A DNA stretch of 64,000 nucleotides from Coptis chinensis (Eukaryota; Streptophyta; Magnoliopsida; Ranunculales; Ranunculaceae). Location of the stretch: contig CM027377.1 in NCBI GenBank assembly GCA_015680905.1, positions 60,843,501 through 60,907,500 of the forward strand, written 5' to 3'. Position 1 is the stretch's first letter. Every line of letters starts with the position of its first letter. Below are positions 21,112-34,887 of this stretch, piece after piece. The translations under genes and the position numbers were made by a program. Below the pieces are notes generated by a model. That model was not told where the DNA came from, made no database searches, and saw only the letters and a program-made list of their open reading frames with translations.

Positions 21112-21900
21112 TTATGAAACAGAAACATACTTTGTTAATTCTTAAAAATGGAAAACAGTCGAAAACATAAACAAATTATGTTGGTAACGAAAAACTGCAC
21201 TAAAACTTGATTAGTAAGTATATTCAAAAAAAGAAAAGAAAATATGTCTTAAGTTATTAGGAACCACAACTCAAATATACTCACTTTTTACCAATACAGT
21301 ACAAACTTTTCTCTCAAATGTACCAAGTACGAAAATGTCAATCCGAGCCTAGTGAAGATTCACTATGTCCTAAGACATATATATTTTTCCCCTCACGGTG
21401 CTTCAAGGTTGGATGGAAAATTGTCTCCCAAGATAGAATGGATTTTTCCTTGTATGGAAAGCAACACTTTAATTCCATAGAATCACCGAACTCAACATTG
21501 TGTTTTGACTAAGAACAGAGAAGAGAAAAGATGTTAAAACTGACGTCTCTTCATGCAAAAACGTTCGATATTTATTGGAGAGTGGTGCATTTTCGAAACA
21601 ACACAGCAACTGTTCGAATAGTCACATTTTTCAAAATGACGCACCTTTTTGGCATAATACAACGTTTCGAACTGTTGCATGCATCTTTCGAAAGGTCGCA
21701 CCTTTTTAGCATAATGCAACGTTCCGAACCGTTGCATGCATCTTTCGAAAGGTTGCATCTTTTCGGCGTAATACAACGTTCCGAACCGTTACACCATTTT
21801 CGGAAATGTTTTCTCACTTTATTGTTTCAAGTGAAACTATTAAGCCTTATGGGCCCAAATGGATTAGCCATTGTTAAGAAATTGGTTGTCCAAAAAGAAT
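21112..21900 (-). repeat. Leader/LTR region of the copia element with ~62-bp repeats
   Basis: No gene. 21640-21800 holds about two and a half imperfect copies of a ~62-bp unit (TTTTTGGCATAATACAACG...). It is likely leader or LTR of the copia element, but no primer-binding site was found, so the LTR edges are undefined. Confidence 0.4.
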
Positions 21901-21903
21901 ATA

Positions 21904-22017
21904 CACTACACACCACCTAGCCATGCTCAAGTTCAACTAAGGATGGAATCTGAGCCGATATACTACACACCACCTAGCCATGCCCAAGTCCAACTAAGGA
22001 TGGAATTTGAGCCGAGC
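21904..22017 (+). repeat. 57-bp tandem duplication
   Basis: Two copies, 21904-21960 and 21961-22017, sharing CACACCACCTAGCCATGC and GGATGGAATYTGAGCCGA. Confidence 0.85.
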
Positions 22018-22270
22018 GTCTTGGGCTCTGCTCGTTTAAGCTCGGTTCGATCTCAAATTAAAGCTTGTATAACAAATGAGTTTGATGAAGCTCAGCTCGT
22101 TTAGCTCAAATAGCATTTTTGTAGTGTAAAATAATCGAGCTATTCAAGCTTGGCTCGAGCTCGCTCGTTTAACTATATAAGCCGAGCTCAATTTAAGGCT
22201 CATTTAATAAACGAGCCGAGCTTGTGAATAGTAAAGCTCGGCTTGGTTAGCTTGAATTCCACCCTTAAGC
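22018..22270. repeat. GAGCTCG-rich dispersed repeat
   Basis: A run of self-complementary AGCTCGGCTCG, CGAGCTCG and AACGAGCCGAGC words, typical of a short non-autonomous dispersed repeat in plants. Ends not resolved. Confidence 0.4.
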
Positions 22271-23194
22271 CCAACTGATCAAGCCAAGCAGGCCGATTGG
22301 CTAGACGGACGGCAAGGGCACATGCGCGTGTGTGTGTTTCTTGTTGAGTTTGATTGCGTTCCGTCTCCACAGAAAATTAGTGGTACCCTTTGGGGCCCAA
22401 CCCAAGTAATCACAATTAGGCCTTATAAACTCAATAACTTTTTGGTGTTATTCCCATGTAAGACTACGTGTTTTTCACACACATTTCTCAACAATTTCAT
22501 CTCAAGTGAAATAATTTGGGAGACAAATTACTTATTTATTTCTCAAAGGATTTGTACAAATTCATGTTATATGTGTTCGCAACAATCTATAGCAGTATAG
22601 ATGAATACTGATAGAGTCAACTTTGGTTTTTAAATTGAGAAGAGGCCCAAACCGACCTTATTTAACAAACTGTAGAGAGATCAGAAAGCAGTACGGGTAA
22701 GGCCCAAAGATTTTCTACAATACTTATCTCGATAACAACGATCGACGGTCTAAAACAACATTCATTTGAAATGAGACCCGTACCATTTCTCACGAACTCT
22801 TATTATTTCTTCTTGAACTTGTAAAAAAAAGGCCACTCATTTCATTTCCCACCTGAATAAATCAAACCACCCCACTTTTCCAGGAGGTAATTTTAACTTA
22901 CATTTCCTTCCAAGTCTCCACTCAATTTATTTATCTAGGTTTAAAATTGCAAAGGTTTTGATTTTGGTCCACTCTTAGATTAATTATAAATTAATTAAAT
23001 GTACTAATGAAAAAAAATTCTTAGTGAATTTTGGATTGGTGGTCCACAAAATTTAACATCATAAATACGCAGCTAGTTAGAAGCTAACATATTTTTTTTT
23101 TCCTGAAGCTTTTTTTTTTTTTAATTTTTGAATCATTGGAATTGTTTTTGTTCTATACTTGATATATAGTTAAACGAATCAATTGATTTTAGTT
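22271..23194. other. Intergenic region before the 23.2-kb gene
   Basis: No coding region supported. Homopolymer T runs at 23092-23122 lie about 80-100 bases before the next ATG. Confidence 0.5.
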
Positions 23195-24069
23195 ATGAGG
23201 AAAAGAGGAAAGACTGCTCCATATACGCCACGATTATTTAGACCTCCAGATGATATTGAAACTGTGAGGCGGCAACAGAGAGAGCTACGGCGGATTAGAC
23301 AACGGGCAAGGAGAATTAATATGACGGAAGCACAAATGGACAAACGCAGGGAGCGTGATCGTGCGTATTATCTAAGAAAGAAAGCGGAAAAAATTGAACA
23401 AGTTAAAGAAGAAGAAGAAGAAGAAGAAATGGATGTGGATGTGGAAGTGGATCATAGCGAGGAACCACTTAAGACCAAGATGCTGGATCCTAAGAAGAGC
23501 CGGTTGACCTATGTGAAGCATTTGGCTAGAAATTTAGACTTTAACATGGTTAGAGGAGGTAAACGTATCACCAACATAAGGCGTGAAGCTAGAAATATGC
23601 ATAGTGCAGTTCTTGATTCAAGTGAAGAAAACAGACGTCCTATCCAAAAATTTGGAAATTCACTTGATAATAATGGCGCAGTTCTTTATTCGAGTGAAGA
23701 AAACAGGCGTCCTATCCAAAAATTTGAAAATTCCCTTGATAACAATGGCTCCCTTTCCCTTTTGCAAGAATGCACAGAAGTAGAATTCTCGAGGATGAAA
23801 AGATGTGCTTCAGCAGCTAGGATAGGTTCTTCCAAAGGGTTTCTGAAAATTAACATTCATAAGAGAGGTATGTCGATTACTTTATCTCCTTTTTTAGGTG
23901 TTTTTATCTATTAACAAGACAAAAACTTCAGCCTAAAGATTGTATTACAAAATTGAACATTCAAATGTAGATGTGAATAACTCTCGTGGACTTTATGGTA
24001 TTGACACAAAGCGGTTCGAAGATTCCGAAGGAAGCAGTACTGATAGTGAAGAACTCCTTGCTTGTGAAG
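23195..24069 (+). CDS. Unrecognised gene for a basic, charged protein (partial model)
   Basis: I start at ATG 23195. The frame is open to 23909, but a good donor (GAGAG|GTATGT) ends exon 1 at 23867, and an acceptor (AATGTAG|ATG) at 23970 continues in the right phase to 24069 (DVNNSRGLYGIDTKRF, DSEGSSTDSEELLACE), where another donor-like GAAG|GTTATA occurs. Residues 18-75 are very basic and helical (RRQQRELRRIRQRARR, KRRERDRAYYLRKKAEK), followed by an acidic run (about residues 76-97). Residues 138-185 hold a perfect-length tandem repeat of 24 residues (SSEENRRPIQKF). Probably nuclear. I do not recognise it; downstream exons, if any, were not found. Confidence 0.45.
23606..23749 (+). repeat. 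In-frame 72-bp tandem duplication in the 23.2-kb gene
   Basis: Copies at 23606-23677 and 23678-23749 encode two 24-residue units with five or six differences. The length keeps the frame, and several base changes are silent. Confidence 0.9.
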
Positions 24070-24867
24070 GTTATAACACTTCTCTCTTCTATTTAAGACC
24101 TTTATTCCCAGTTAAATTACCAATCTTCACATTAGTGTCTTCTTATATACTACACCCGCTGTTATCTTTTCGTATAATTGTCCTCTGGCCATGGTCAAAT
24201 GAGTTCATCCAAATATATGGTTGAAAACTGATGATAATACAATTGTATTAATTTATGTATTAGTATTAGGAAGGTCATTGTACTAAGCTGTACATGTCCA
24301 ACTATACATAGGAATGAACTAGTTAGAAGATTCTTTGGTCAATGTGTATATGGATGGTGAGGTGGGAGCATCTTACTGCTGTCTATAAATATGAAGAGCC
24401 ATGCACTGAAGCTATTGAAATATAGGGCATTTTAATAGGCATTTAAATGATTAGAATAAGCTCCAAAAGAAATCTGATCATAGCCATCACTTTCTAAGTT
24501 TGTCAAAGTGATGATTACAAGTCATAGCTGACTGGAAGGTAGGCAAATTATAGCAGCTTTATATGTAATCAGCTCTCCAATTACAGTAGAAAAATCTAAT
24601 TGTACCTTAGTCGAAGTCGGTATAAAGTTTTGCTAGTTTCTATTCCGTCACATTAACGTTGTGTTGATTACATAGGTTGCATATGTTTCTTTCTTATGGT
24701 ACGTAGGTAGAAGGTGGAAGGGTAAGACCCATTAAATTACCTCACCTTGAGAGATCTTGTCAAAATTTTGCCAATAAAAGTGACTATAGTCTTTGACATA
24801 GATGCATCATTTGTTCTTCAAAAGCATTAGGTATAAGTGCAACCTAGGCCCAAATTAAATGGTTACC

Positions 24868-25180
24868 ATCAGTGTTTTAAAAGGCATCAAAGTGTTGAGT
24901 CTCACTGTCTCTATGTGGCTTGAGGCTTAAGCCTCAATAACAAAAATACAAAAAGGAGAATAAGGAGAAAATGGGGTTTGATATTAAGAATAGAATGAGC
25001 TGTTTTTGGATGCTCAAAACATAGGGATTTTCTAATCTTTAAAGAGTGGGCTAAGTCGTCAAAAAATGGGGGAAAAAAAGTATTCAAGTGTAGAAACATG
25101 TAAGGATTAAGCCTCCCCTCAAAGGCTTAAGGCGTGCCTTGAGGCTTTAACCTCAATGCTTTTTTATTTTTAAGCCTTTG
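24868..25180. repeat. Short inverted-repeat element (MITE-like)
   Basis: Begins GTGTTTTAAAAGGCATC and ends with the approximate reverse complement (CCTCAATGCTTTTTTATTTTTAAGCC). Inside, TGAGGCTTAAGCCTCA-type palindromes recur. No coding capacity; target duplication not resolved. Confidence 0.4.
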
Positions 25181-25830
25181 TTACCATCTTGGAACTACTT
25201 AGGTAGGATACTGTGTGCCGAACATATTTCTAGAGAAATATTAGTACCTGAACTCATTATGTATGGAAGTTTCTGATTACTTGGTATTGATTTCAGTCTT
25301 GAAGAGCCTATCTAAGAGTCGGTGTTCTTAAACATCTCAAACTCATCATCTGTTCAAGAGGGTACGACAAGGAAGGATATCTCTTGAGGAGGAATTTAAT
25401 AGTGCAGTAGAAAGATTCTGCATTATCTGAAACAACACAGCACAAACAGTGCAGATGGATCGGGATATTTGTAAATACATTTCTCTGTGACTGTAATTTT
25501 TGTTTATTGCTGTTTTAATTAGTGTCTTTCGCCATCTAATCCCATTTTTCCTGTGCAGGTATACTACCTTTGTACATTGCCAAATTCCAAAGAAGCAGAG
25601 GCTCTGTTCATAATTTTGTAATTTTTTCAACTTATTTTTTTAATTTTCTGTTTCTGGTTACTACAGGATAATGAACAGGGAAATATTGTTTTGGTCATCG
25701 TTTCAGGCCGCTTGTGCTTGTTACTACTAGGAGTTGATGACAATTCTTCAATTGTTGATTCTGCAAAACTGAATGATACTCTCGATTCATTATCAACTCT
25801 CATATCCCTGCCATGGTATGAACTACCTAC

Positions 25831-25990
25831 ATTGATTAAATGGATGACTTCTCTCATCTGGCGTTGTTGTAACATGTAAAGTTAGCATTAGCAATTGTAC
25901 TGAAACGTGTATTGATTAAATGGATGACTTCTCATCTGGCTTTGTTGTAAAATGTAAGTTCGCATTAGCTATTGTACTGTAGTGTATAAC
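25831..25990 (+). repeat. 80-bp tandem duplication
   Basis: ATTGATTAAATGGATGACTT occurs at 25831 and 25911, each followed by similar CATCTGGC.TTGTTGTAA.ATGTAA sequence. Confidence 0.8.
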
Positions 25991-26887
25991 ACAAAAATGT
26001 AGACATCTTTTGCTTTCTTTTAGACAAAAGAGATATGGTAATAAACAGCATGGATCTGTTAATATTCCATGTTCTATTCCATACTAGTCTTGGTGTTGAA
26101 CTTTGGTCTCAGAAGATAAACTTTTTAGGTGTCTGAATATCTGAAGTTTGATGTAGTGAAAAAAAAAACCCTCCAACTTGAAACTATAAGTAATTCGCAA
26201 GATGGACTAGAGTGTGTTATGATGGATTGTAATGTTCAAAATATTTCAGATTTCTGTACACCAAGACGGGTAGGATGAGAATGATGGTGAAGCGTGTAAT
26301 GCACCAGAGATGAGTGCATACACTGTTGCGCCTGGTATGTTTTTAAGCGATCTTGGCGTGCCTTCAGCCGCCTCAGCAGGCCTTTGACGCACCACACCCG
26401 CCATGCCCTTAGCAGATTTTGTCTTGAATTATTTGAATTAGTAACTGATGATGGGCAAATAAAACCGTTTAACATTCATTAAGAACAATGTACAGTAAAA
26501 CAATGTAGAGAGTCTAGCTTTGCAGGTTTCAATCTTATACTTTTTGCCACAGGTGCCAAGGTAAATCAAGGCACACTGCAGCCGTTGATCAAGTTTTACA
26601 AACCAAAAGAAACTCAACCACAGTCAACTTTCTTCTCGTCTGCTTTTGGAAAAAACACCATTATTCTAAAGATTACTGTTTGTCTACGGGAGACTACAGG
26701 AGTGTAGCCAGAGAAAGGGATTCCCTACTTACAGATTAGGAGTTAACTGATGTAACGAAAGCAAAGCCGTTAGGTGGAGTTAGTTACATCTACTTTGATT
26801 TGAAGGTTTTGTTTTTTTTTAATTTTGTTTTTAAACCAAGTTGGTTTTGAAAACAAGGGAAAAACTTGAGTGACACTAAGAGCAACG

Positions 26888-26898
26888 TATATAAAAGG
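26888..26898 (+). promoter_or_regulatory. TATA box of the peroxidase gene
   Basis: TATATAAAAGG lies 77 bases before the ATG at 26975, leaving room for a leader of about 45-50 nt. Confidence 0.65.
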
Positions 26899-26974
26899 AA
26901 ATGCGTTTTATATTACCCGTCAAGAGCAAAGCAACTCAATCCTCTCCATACTTAGCAACACGAGACCTCTGAGA

Positions 26975-29005
<2,031 letters not shown>

Positions 29006-29207
29006 CACTGAAACACCTATGAAATTTGAAGGTAAATGACGAAGGCGTGAATAACTAGTTATGCATATTAAGTAATACCTTGAATGGTATACAGTAACAT
29101 TATTGATTTCAGCATTACATTATGCTCAGTTAACCATTTCTTTATGTCATTGGTTCATTGCTCTATGACTTGGTGAGTCTGGTATGTTTGAATCTTTTTA
29201 TAAAAAG
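29006..29207 (+). other. 3' flank of the peroxidase gene
   Basis: Probable 3' UTR and polyadenylation region; no other feature. A retrotransposon begins at 29208. Confidence 0.5.
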
Positions 29208-29441
29208 TGTTGAAGTATGTAAAGTATTCCACGTTTCTATAAGTGTAGATACATAATTAGTACGTAGTTGCTGTTTTGAGTAGCTTGACACCCAAGTAAG
29301 TCAAGTATAAATATATGAACTAAGGTGTAGAAAAACAACCCTCTAACCCTATTATTCTAGCTCCCACTCTTCTCCATTCTTCTCTTTTTTGGTTTCTCAA
29401 TTACAACAATATTACAACTCTCTTAGCATCACCACTAATAT
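29208..29441 (+). repeat. 5' LTR of the copia-type element
   Basis: 234 bp, starts TGTTGAAGTATGTAAAG and ends CACTAATA. Contains CAAGTATAAATATATG, a likely TATA region. Matches the split 3' LTR. Confidence 0.9.
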
Positions 29442-29453
29442 GGTATCAGAGTA
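29442..29453 (+). promoter_or_regulatory. Primer-binding site (initiator tRNA-Met type)
   Basis: TGGTATCAGAGT directly follows the 5' LTR; TGGTATCAGAGC is the usual plant copia site. Confidence 0.9.
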
Positions 29454-29524
29454 TCAGGTTCAAATCTAAGTTTAGTGGTATGCTAGGAGAGGTAACCCCC
29501 AAAATAAGTATACAAGAAAAAAAA

Positions 29525-31057
29525 TTATTATTTTTCAGTTTTCAGTATAGTATTCAATTCAAGTTTTAATTTTTCTCACAAGAAGTTTCCGCTGGTGTTT
29601 AAAGTTTGTTTGAAAAATGCTAGGAGAGAAATCCAAAGTTTCTCAGTATTGTTTCACTTCTGCAATCTCTCTATCTCAGTATTGATAAAGGGGCGCATTA
29701 TTCAAGGTTCCACAATCTCTTTGTCTTAGTATTGATAAGAGGGGCACAACTTCTCTGTATCTCACAGTCTCTGAAGTTAGTATTGGACAAGGCGTGCACG
29801 CGCTCGGTTTAGCCTTCTGCTAGGCGCGCTCTGGGCTCTGTATCTCGCAGTTTCTAGTGGAAGGCACACATACGCTCGATTTAGCCTTTTGCTAGGCGCG
29901 CACGCGCTTTGGATTGTTCGTCTAGCACGCTCTCTTCATATCCATACAATATCCATACAAAACTTTATTGCAATCGTTGGGTTTCTTGATTGAAAGTATT
30001 GGTTCGCTTCCGCAGTTGGTGTATGGTGAAAATATGGAGATATGAGCTCGTTGAGTAATTTCGAGTATTGTTGGTATGTCAAATTTGAGGAATATGAAGT
30101 TTGATGTCAGTCTTGTTATGGATGTTTAAGTTTCTAGCTTCCGCACAATTGGTATTGATGGCCAAAGTATTTGTTGTATGCTTCAAGTTGTTTGTTTGAA
30201 GTATTATAGGGGCACACGACCTCTATCTCGCGAGGAATTATTCTTTCTATCTGGAATATGGAGACATGCATGAGTACTCTTCCTCATATCTCCATATTCT
30301 CTTTGCCTCATATACTACTCAATGTCCTCATATCTCCATATTAATTGTTTTTCAGTTTTCAATATTCAATTCACGCTTTAATCTTTCTCACAAAATTAGG
30401 AGAGAGATCCGAAGTTTCAAGGTTCCACAATCTCTCTGTCTTAGTATTGATAAGAGTGGCCAACCTCTCTGTATCTCGCAGTCTCTGAAGTTAGTATTGG
30501 TATAGGGGCGCACGCGCTCAAGATTGCCTTTGTAAAGGCGCGCCCGCGCCTCCTCTCTGTATCTCGCAATTGCTATTCAATATTGGTATAGGCGCGCACG
30601 CGCTCAAGATTGCTTTCGTCAATGGGCGCCTGCCCTCTAGAGTATATCGTGAAGAATTATCTTTCCTCTGTTTCCAGTACTGTTTCAGAAGTTCTCCACC
30701 TTGGTATCTTGATTATAGGCTTCTGTTTCATCTTGGTTTTCTCGACAACTTGCACGTTTCAGAAACTTTATGCAATCGTTGGGTTTCTTGATTGAAAGTA
30801 TTGGTTCGCTTCCGCAGTTGGTGTATGGTGAAAATATGGAGATATGAGCTCGTTGAGTAATTCGAGTATTGTTGGTATGTCAAATTTGAGGAATATAAAG
30901 TTTGATATCAGTCTTGTTATGGATGTTTGAGTTTCTAGCTTCCGCGCAGTTGGTATTGATGACCAAAGTATTTGTTATATATTTCAAGTTGTTTGTTTAA
31001 AGTATTATAGGGGTATACGACCTCTATCTCGCGAGGAATTATTCTTTCTATCTTCTT
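29525..31057 (+). repeat. Internal direct duplication of ~0.7 kb
   Basis: 29525-30252 and about 30353-31057 share a series of segments in the same order: TTTTTCAGTTTTCA, GGTTCCACAATCTCT, GTATCTCGCAGTCTCTGAAG, TTGGTTCGCTTCCGCAGTTGG and CGACCTCTATCTCGCGAGG. The interior was copied twice. GGCGCGC-containing words recur through both copies. Confidence 0.8.
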
Positions 31058-31551
31058 CTATTTTCGGAACTGTTCTAGAAGTTCGCAGTCATAACAAGAA
31101 GTACGACCCGCCCTCTTAATTGTCTTACTAAAGGCGCGACCCGCCTTCCACCCTCTATAGTGAGTATTGTTTGATATATGTTCTGTTAGAATTTTTTTTT
31201 TTGTGTATTGGAGTATGAAGTATTGTTTTTTGGAGTGGGCATTGGTTGATCTTTGGTCGTATAACTTCGTCTTTGCTTTATTCTTTGAAGTGGGTATTCG
31301 TTGGTTGTATAATTTCAAGTTTTAAGTTTAGTATTGGTGGGGTGGTCAGTTTATTTATAAGGTTGGTATTTGGTCTCATTTGTTTCAAGTTTAAGTCGAA
31401 ATAGACAAGCTTTTGTATGTTTCAACTTAGCCTTGTATATATATTCCAACTTGAGGAGGAGAATATGGAGATATGAGGACATTGAGTAGTATATGAGGCA
31501 AAGAGAATATAGAGATATGAGGAAGAGTACTCATGCATGTCTCCATATTCC
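30253..31551. repeat. 90-bp near-perfect inverted repeat inside the copia-type element
   Basis: The arm 30253-30342 (starting GGAATATGGAGACATGCATG) is the reverse complement of 31462-31551 with one mismatch that I can find. The left arm sits exactly between the two direct copies of the interior. Confidence 0.9.
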
Positions 31552-31675
31552 ATCATGCCTTGGTGAACTCACTTCATGAAGGCGTTCGCCCCTCATACAA
31601 GGCATATCCAAGGGTATGCGCCCCCTTTTCATCTCAACAGTATGACATCCCCACTATTTAGCACTCATGTTTCCA

Positions 31676-31935
31676 GGTAGCAATCAAGCCTAAACTGCAG
31701 TCTTCAGTATTCAGGTAGCAGTCAAGCCTAAACTGCAGTCTTTAGTATTCATGTAGCAGTTAAACCTAAACTGCAATCTTCAGTATTCAGGTAGCAATCA
31801 AGCCTAAACTGCACTCTTGATTATCAGTGCTTGATCACGCCCTAAATCGCAGACGTATGTTTGTGTAGCTTGATCAAGCCTAAACTGCACTTATCAGTAT
31901 TTAGGTAGTAGTCAAGCCTAAACTGCACCAGTATT
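31676..31935 (+). repeat. Tandem repeats around TCAAGCCTAAACTGCA
   Basis: Six or seven units of about 47 bp with core AGCAGTCAAGCCTAAACTGC and a variable ATTCAG spacer. Non-coding; position just before the 3' part of the element. Confidence 0.85.
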
Positions 31936-32841
31936 CAGTATTCAGGAGTACCCATAATAGTATTTTGTTGACTTCAACAGTGATATTGATAGTAGTAGCC
32001 AAGAAGCCCACATCAAATCAGTGTTATTGATTTCAATTTATATTATAACAGCCATAGCAGCGAATGGAGTGAGTAGTAGCCAAGCACCGCGCCACTAAAC
32101 TGGTGTTATGGTTTCAGTTTGTGACTGTGGTACACCTTCAGTATTCATGTTAGGCCATTGCCTACACCGACAACTTTACTTTTCAGAACGTCCTAACAGT
32201 TGTTTAAGTACGTTCTTCAACTTTATATGTGAAAGGGGGAGCAGTATTCTTATCTTTTATTTTTGCAATCCATTTGTATAGTTTGTGTAATTACAACTTG
32301 AGGGGGGGTGTTGAAGTATGTAAAGTATCCCACATTTCTATAAGTGTGGATACGTAATTAGTAGTTGCTATTTTGAGTAGCTTAACACCCAATGCAAAGT
32401 AAGAACATCTCTAGGTGGTAGTATAACCTGCCTTTTTCTTCATATTTGAAGAAAAAGTTCGAAATATCTCGGAATTCCATCTCTAGGTGGCCTCATTCAT
32501 GATCGCATCACCTGCTTGTTCGCATTCTTGTTCGCAAATTTGGCAATTTGGATACGGATGCGGAGCGACAATAGTAGTGTCGCGCGCCAGTACAAATGTC
32601 GCCCTACTTTTTTTGACTTTGACCACTACTACTGAGCGCCACTACTATTGAGCACGCGCCATTGGCAATGGCGCGTGCTCCAACGGGAAAAAAATGGGAA
32701 AAAAACGGCCGGATTTCTACCTCCTATATCTACACTCATCTCCTTCTTCATTTTACATACACTCAACTCAAACATTATTTTCAAACAACTTAACCATTTC
32801 ACATCAATCATTAACAAACAACACACACACATTGCCAAAAA

Positions 32842-34182
32842 ATGGATCATGAAGTGTATAAGATGTTTCCCCTTCAATCTTCATCTTCATCTTCATCGTC
32901 GTCTTCTTCTTCATTTTCTCTAGCGGAAGACTCGGTAGATAGTCTTGATGAAGAATTTGTTAACATCATTCCCCTTATGAAGCACCATTTGGCTGTACTT
33001 ACACAAGCACAAGTACATGCTCTGAAGGCACCACATGGTGGTTCAAAGAAGGGTCGAAAAGTGAAACATAGAAACTATGCTCTGACTTTGGAAATCTTGA
33101 AGGCCAACTACTTCGTCGATCGTCCTGTCTTTCCGAAAGAGGATTTCAAACGGCTCTTTCGTATGAAAAAATCTTTATTTCTTCACATCTTCAACGATAT
33201 TCAAACTCATTTTAAGTACTTTCAGCCTAAATTTAACAATGTTGGTAAACCTGGTATAGATCCTCTGATCAAGGTGGCTACAGCTTTGCGTATTCTTGGT
33301 TATGGTACGGTGGCTAATCAACTTGATGATCAATTATACATTTCCGAGCAAACTGGAAACCAGGCGTTGAGGCATTTCTGTGATGTAATTATCAAATTGT
33401 ACAGTTCAGTCTACTTGCGAAGGCCAAATATTGCAGATATAGAACGCTTGCTTGCACATTCTGCCATACGTGGATGGTGGGGTATGTTAGGAAGCATTGA
33501 TTGTATGCATTGAGAATGGCATAATTGTCCAACTGGATGGCAAGGTGCTTACAGTGGTCGTTCTGAAAAACCATTTGTTATTCTCGAAGCTGTTGCAACC
33601 GAAGACCTGTGGATATGGCGTTCTTTCTTTGGGATGCCAGGGTCACACAATAACATCAACGTGTTAGACAACTCGCTAGTATTTTAGCACGTGATCAATG
33701 GTACTTTTCCACTTGTTTATTTTGATGTAAATCATCATAGCTATAATATGGGTTATTATTTAACTGATGGTATCTATCCTGACTATGTGGCATTTATACA
33801 AACAATTTCAAACCCTAATGCTCTAAAGACGAAGTGGTTCGCAACGATGCAAGAAGCTGCAAGAAAATATATTGAAAGAGCTTTTGGGGTTTTGCAAGCT
33901 AAATTTAGGATTTTGGCAAAACCTTGCAAATTATGGCATGTGGAGACAATGAGTACTGTTATGAGAGCATGTATCATATTGCACAATATGATAATCGGAG
34001 CTAAGAATAAAAATTATTAAATGAGGAGGTGCATTCCTAATCCAGAATGGCAACTACAGATCCCACCTACTTTGGAACACTACATTGAGGGGACTCTACG
34101 AGTTCAATCAAAGACTATACATGATAGACTTAAAAGCAACCTTGTCGAGCATCTATGGAGCATTAGGGGTGACCGACATTGA
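32842..34182 (+). pseudogene. PIF/Harbinger DDE transposase pseudogene
   Basis: One 447-codon frame from ATG 32842 to TGA 34180, broken by stops at 33511, 33685 and 34018. It has a Ser-rich N-terminus, then VFPKEDFKRLFRMKKSLF, AFRILGYGTVA-type helix-turn-helix (ALRILGYGTVANQLDD), the first Asp in LGSIDCMH, second Asp in INVLDNS and the Glu in IERAFGVLQAKF, ending with the usual ACIILHNMI. The catalytic triad is intact; only the three nonsense changes disable it. The first stop replaces the Trp that normally follows DCMH. DDE endonucleases of this type (nuclease DDE_4 family) cut and paste the element. Confidence 0.9.
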
Positions 34183-34423
34183 TTGTTGTAATTTAATTTC
34201 GTAGATGCATTTTTATTTTTAATCATCAATAAACAATGTTAATCAATTTCTATTTTATTATATATATATAAATTTAAACTAATATATATATTTATATAAA
34301 ATTAAAGTTTATTCATATTAAAAAAAAGTTACATAGTCATAGAAAATAAAATAATTAACATTAACCACTCACATTACAACACTTTAACCACTCTTAACCT
34401 TTTCCATTACAACACCTAAGCAC
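34183..34423. other. Spacer between convergent ORFs of the Harbinger element
   Basis: AT-rich, with TATATATATA at 34260-34269 and again at 34283-34297. Likely shared 3' ends of both transcripts; no gene. Confidence 0.5.
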
Positions 34424-34887
34424 TCATATTTTCCACACACTAACACACTTCAATAGATCAAGACCTTTTCCTTCAAGGTTCACAAACTTTTTCAGCTCTC
34501 TAACACCATCACAACCATTTGGACATGATATATGTGCATAGGGGCAATACCTATACCAATAATTATCCTCGCCACAACACATGCATATCAACAAACTGTC
34601 TCCATATATATATATCCTATACCAGGACATATATCATACATACATTTCAAAAATCTTACTTCTTCACCATCTTCGTTACAACTTCTATGTATGAGCATAT
34701 AACCTTGACAATGTGGTGCTTTAGGACACCTTTTGTTCATATACTTGCATGACAAAGCAAGGTGCTTTCTTGAGGTGCAAATTTGGCACCTCTCTTGATC
34801 GAGTGTATCAAAATAACAGGATTGTTGAGTTGATTCAGCAACTTCGGTATGTTGGCTAGTTTTTTGTAATGATGAAGAAGAAGCCAT
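34424..34887 (-). pseudogene. Cysteine-rich zinc-binding-like ORF antisense to the transposase
   Basis: From ATG 34887 (MASSSSLQKTSQHTE). It has CQICTSRKHLALSC, then CPKAPHCQGYMLIHRSC, FLKCMYDICPG; after a TA microsatellite (34603-34613) the frame changes and continues ICMCCGEDNYW, YCPYAHISCPNGCDG and ELKKFVNLEGKGLDLLK to 34424. Spaced Cys and His pairs suggest two or more zinc modules. A change in TA repeat number explains the shift. Harbinger partners usually encode a Myb-like protein; this is not one. I do not recognise the family. Confidence 0.6.

Larger units (their letters stand above)
24070..26887. other. Intergenic region upstream of the peroxidase
   Basis: No certain gene. An open stretch at 25709-25879 (GVDDNSSIVDSAKL) follows an acceptor-like TTTCAG and might be a terminal exon, but I found no upstream partner. 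24868-25180 holds an inverted-repeat element and 25831-25990 a tandem duplication. Confidence 0.4.

Noticed and set aside
25691..25879. Possible terminal exon (GVDDNSSIVDSAKL...)
   Set aside because: There is an acceptor-like site before it but no upstream exon or family match; mentioned only within the intergenic entry.
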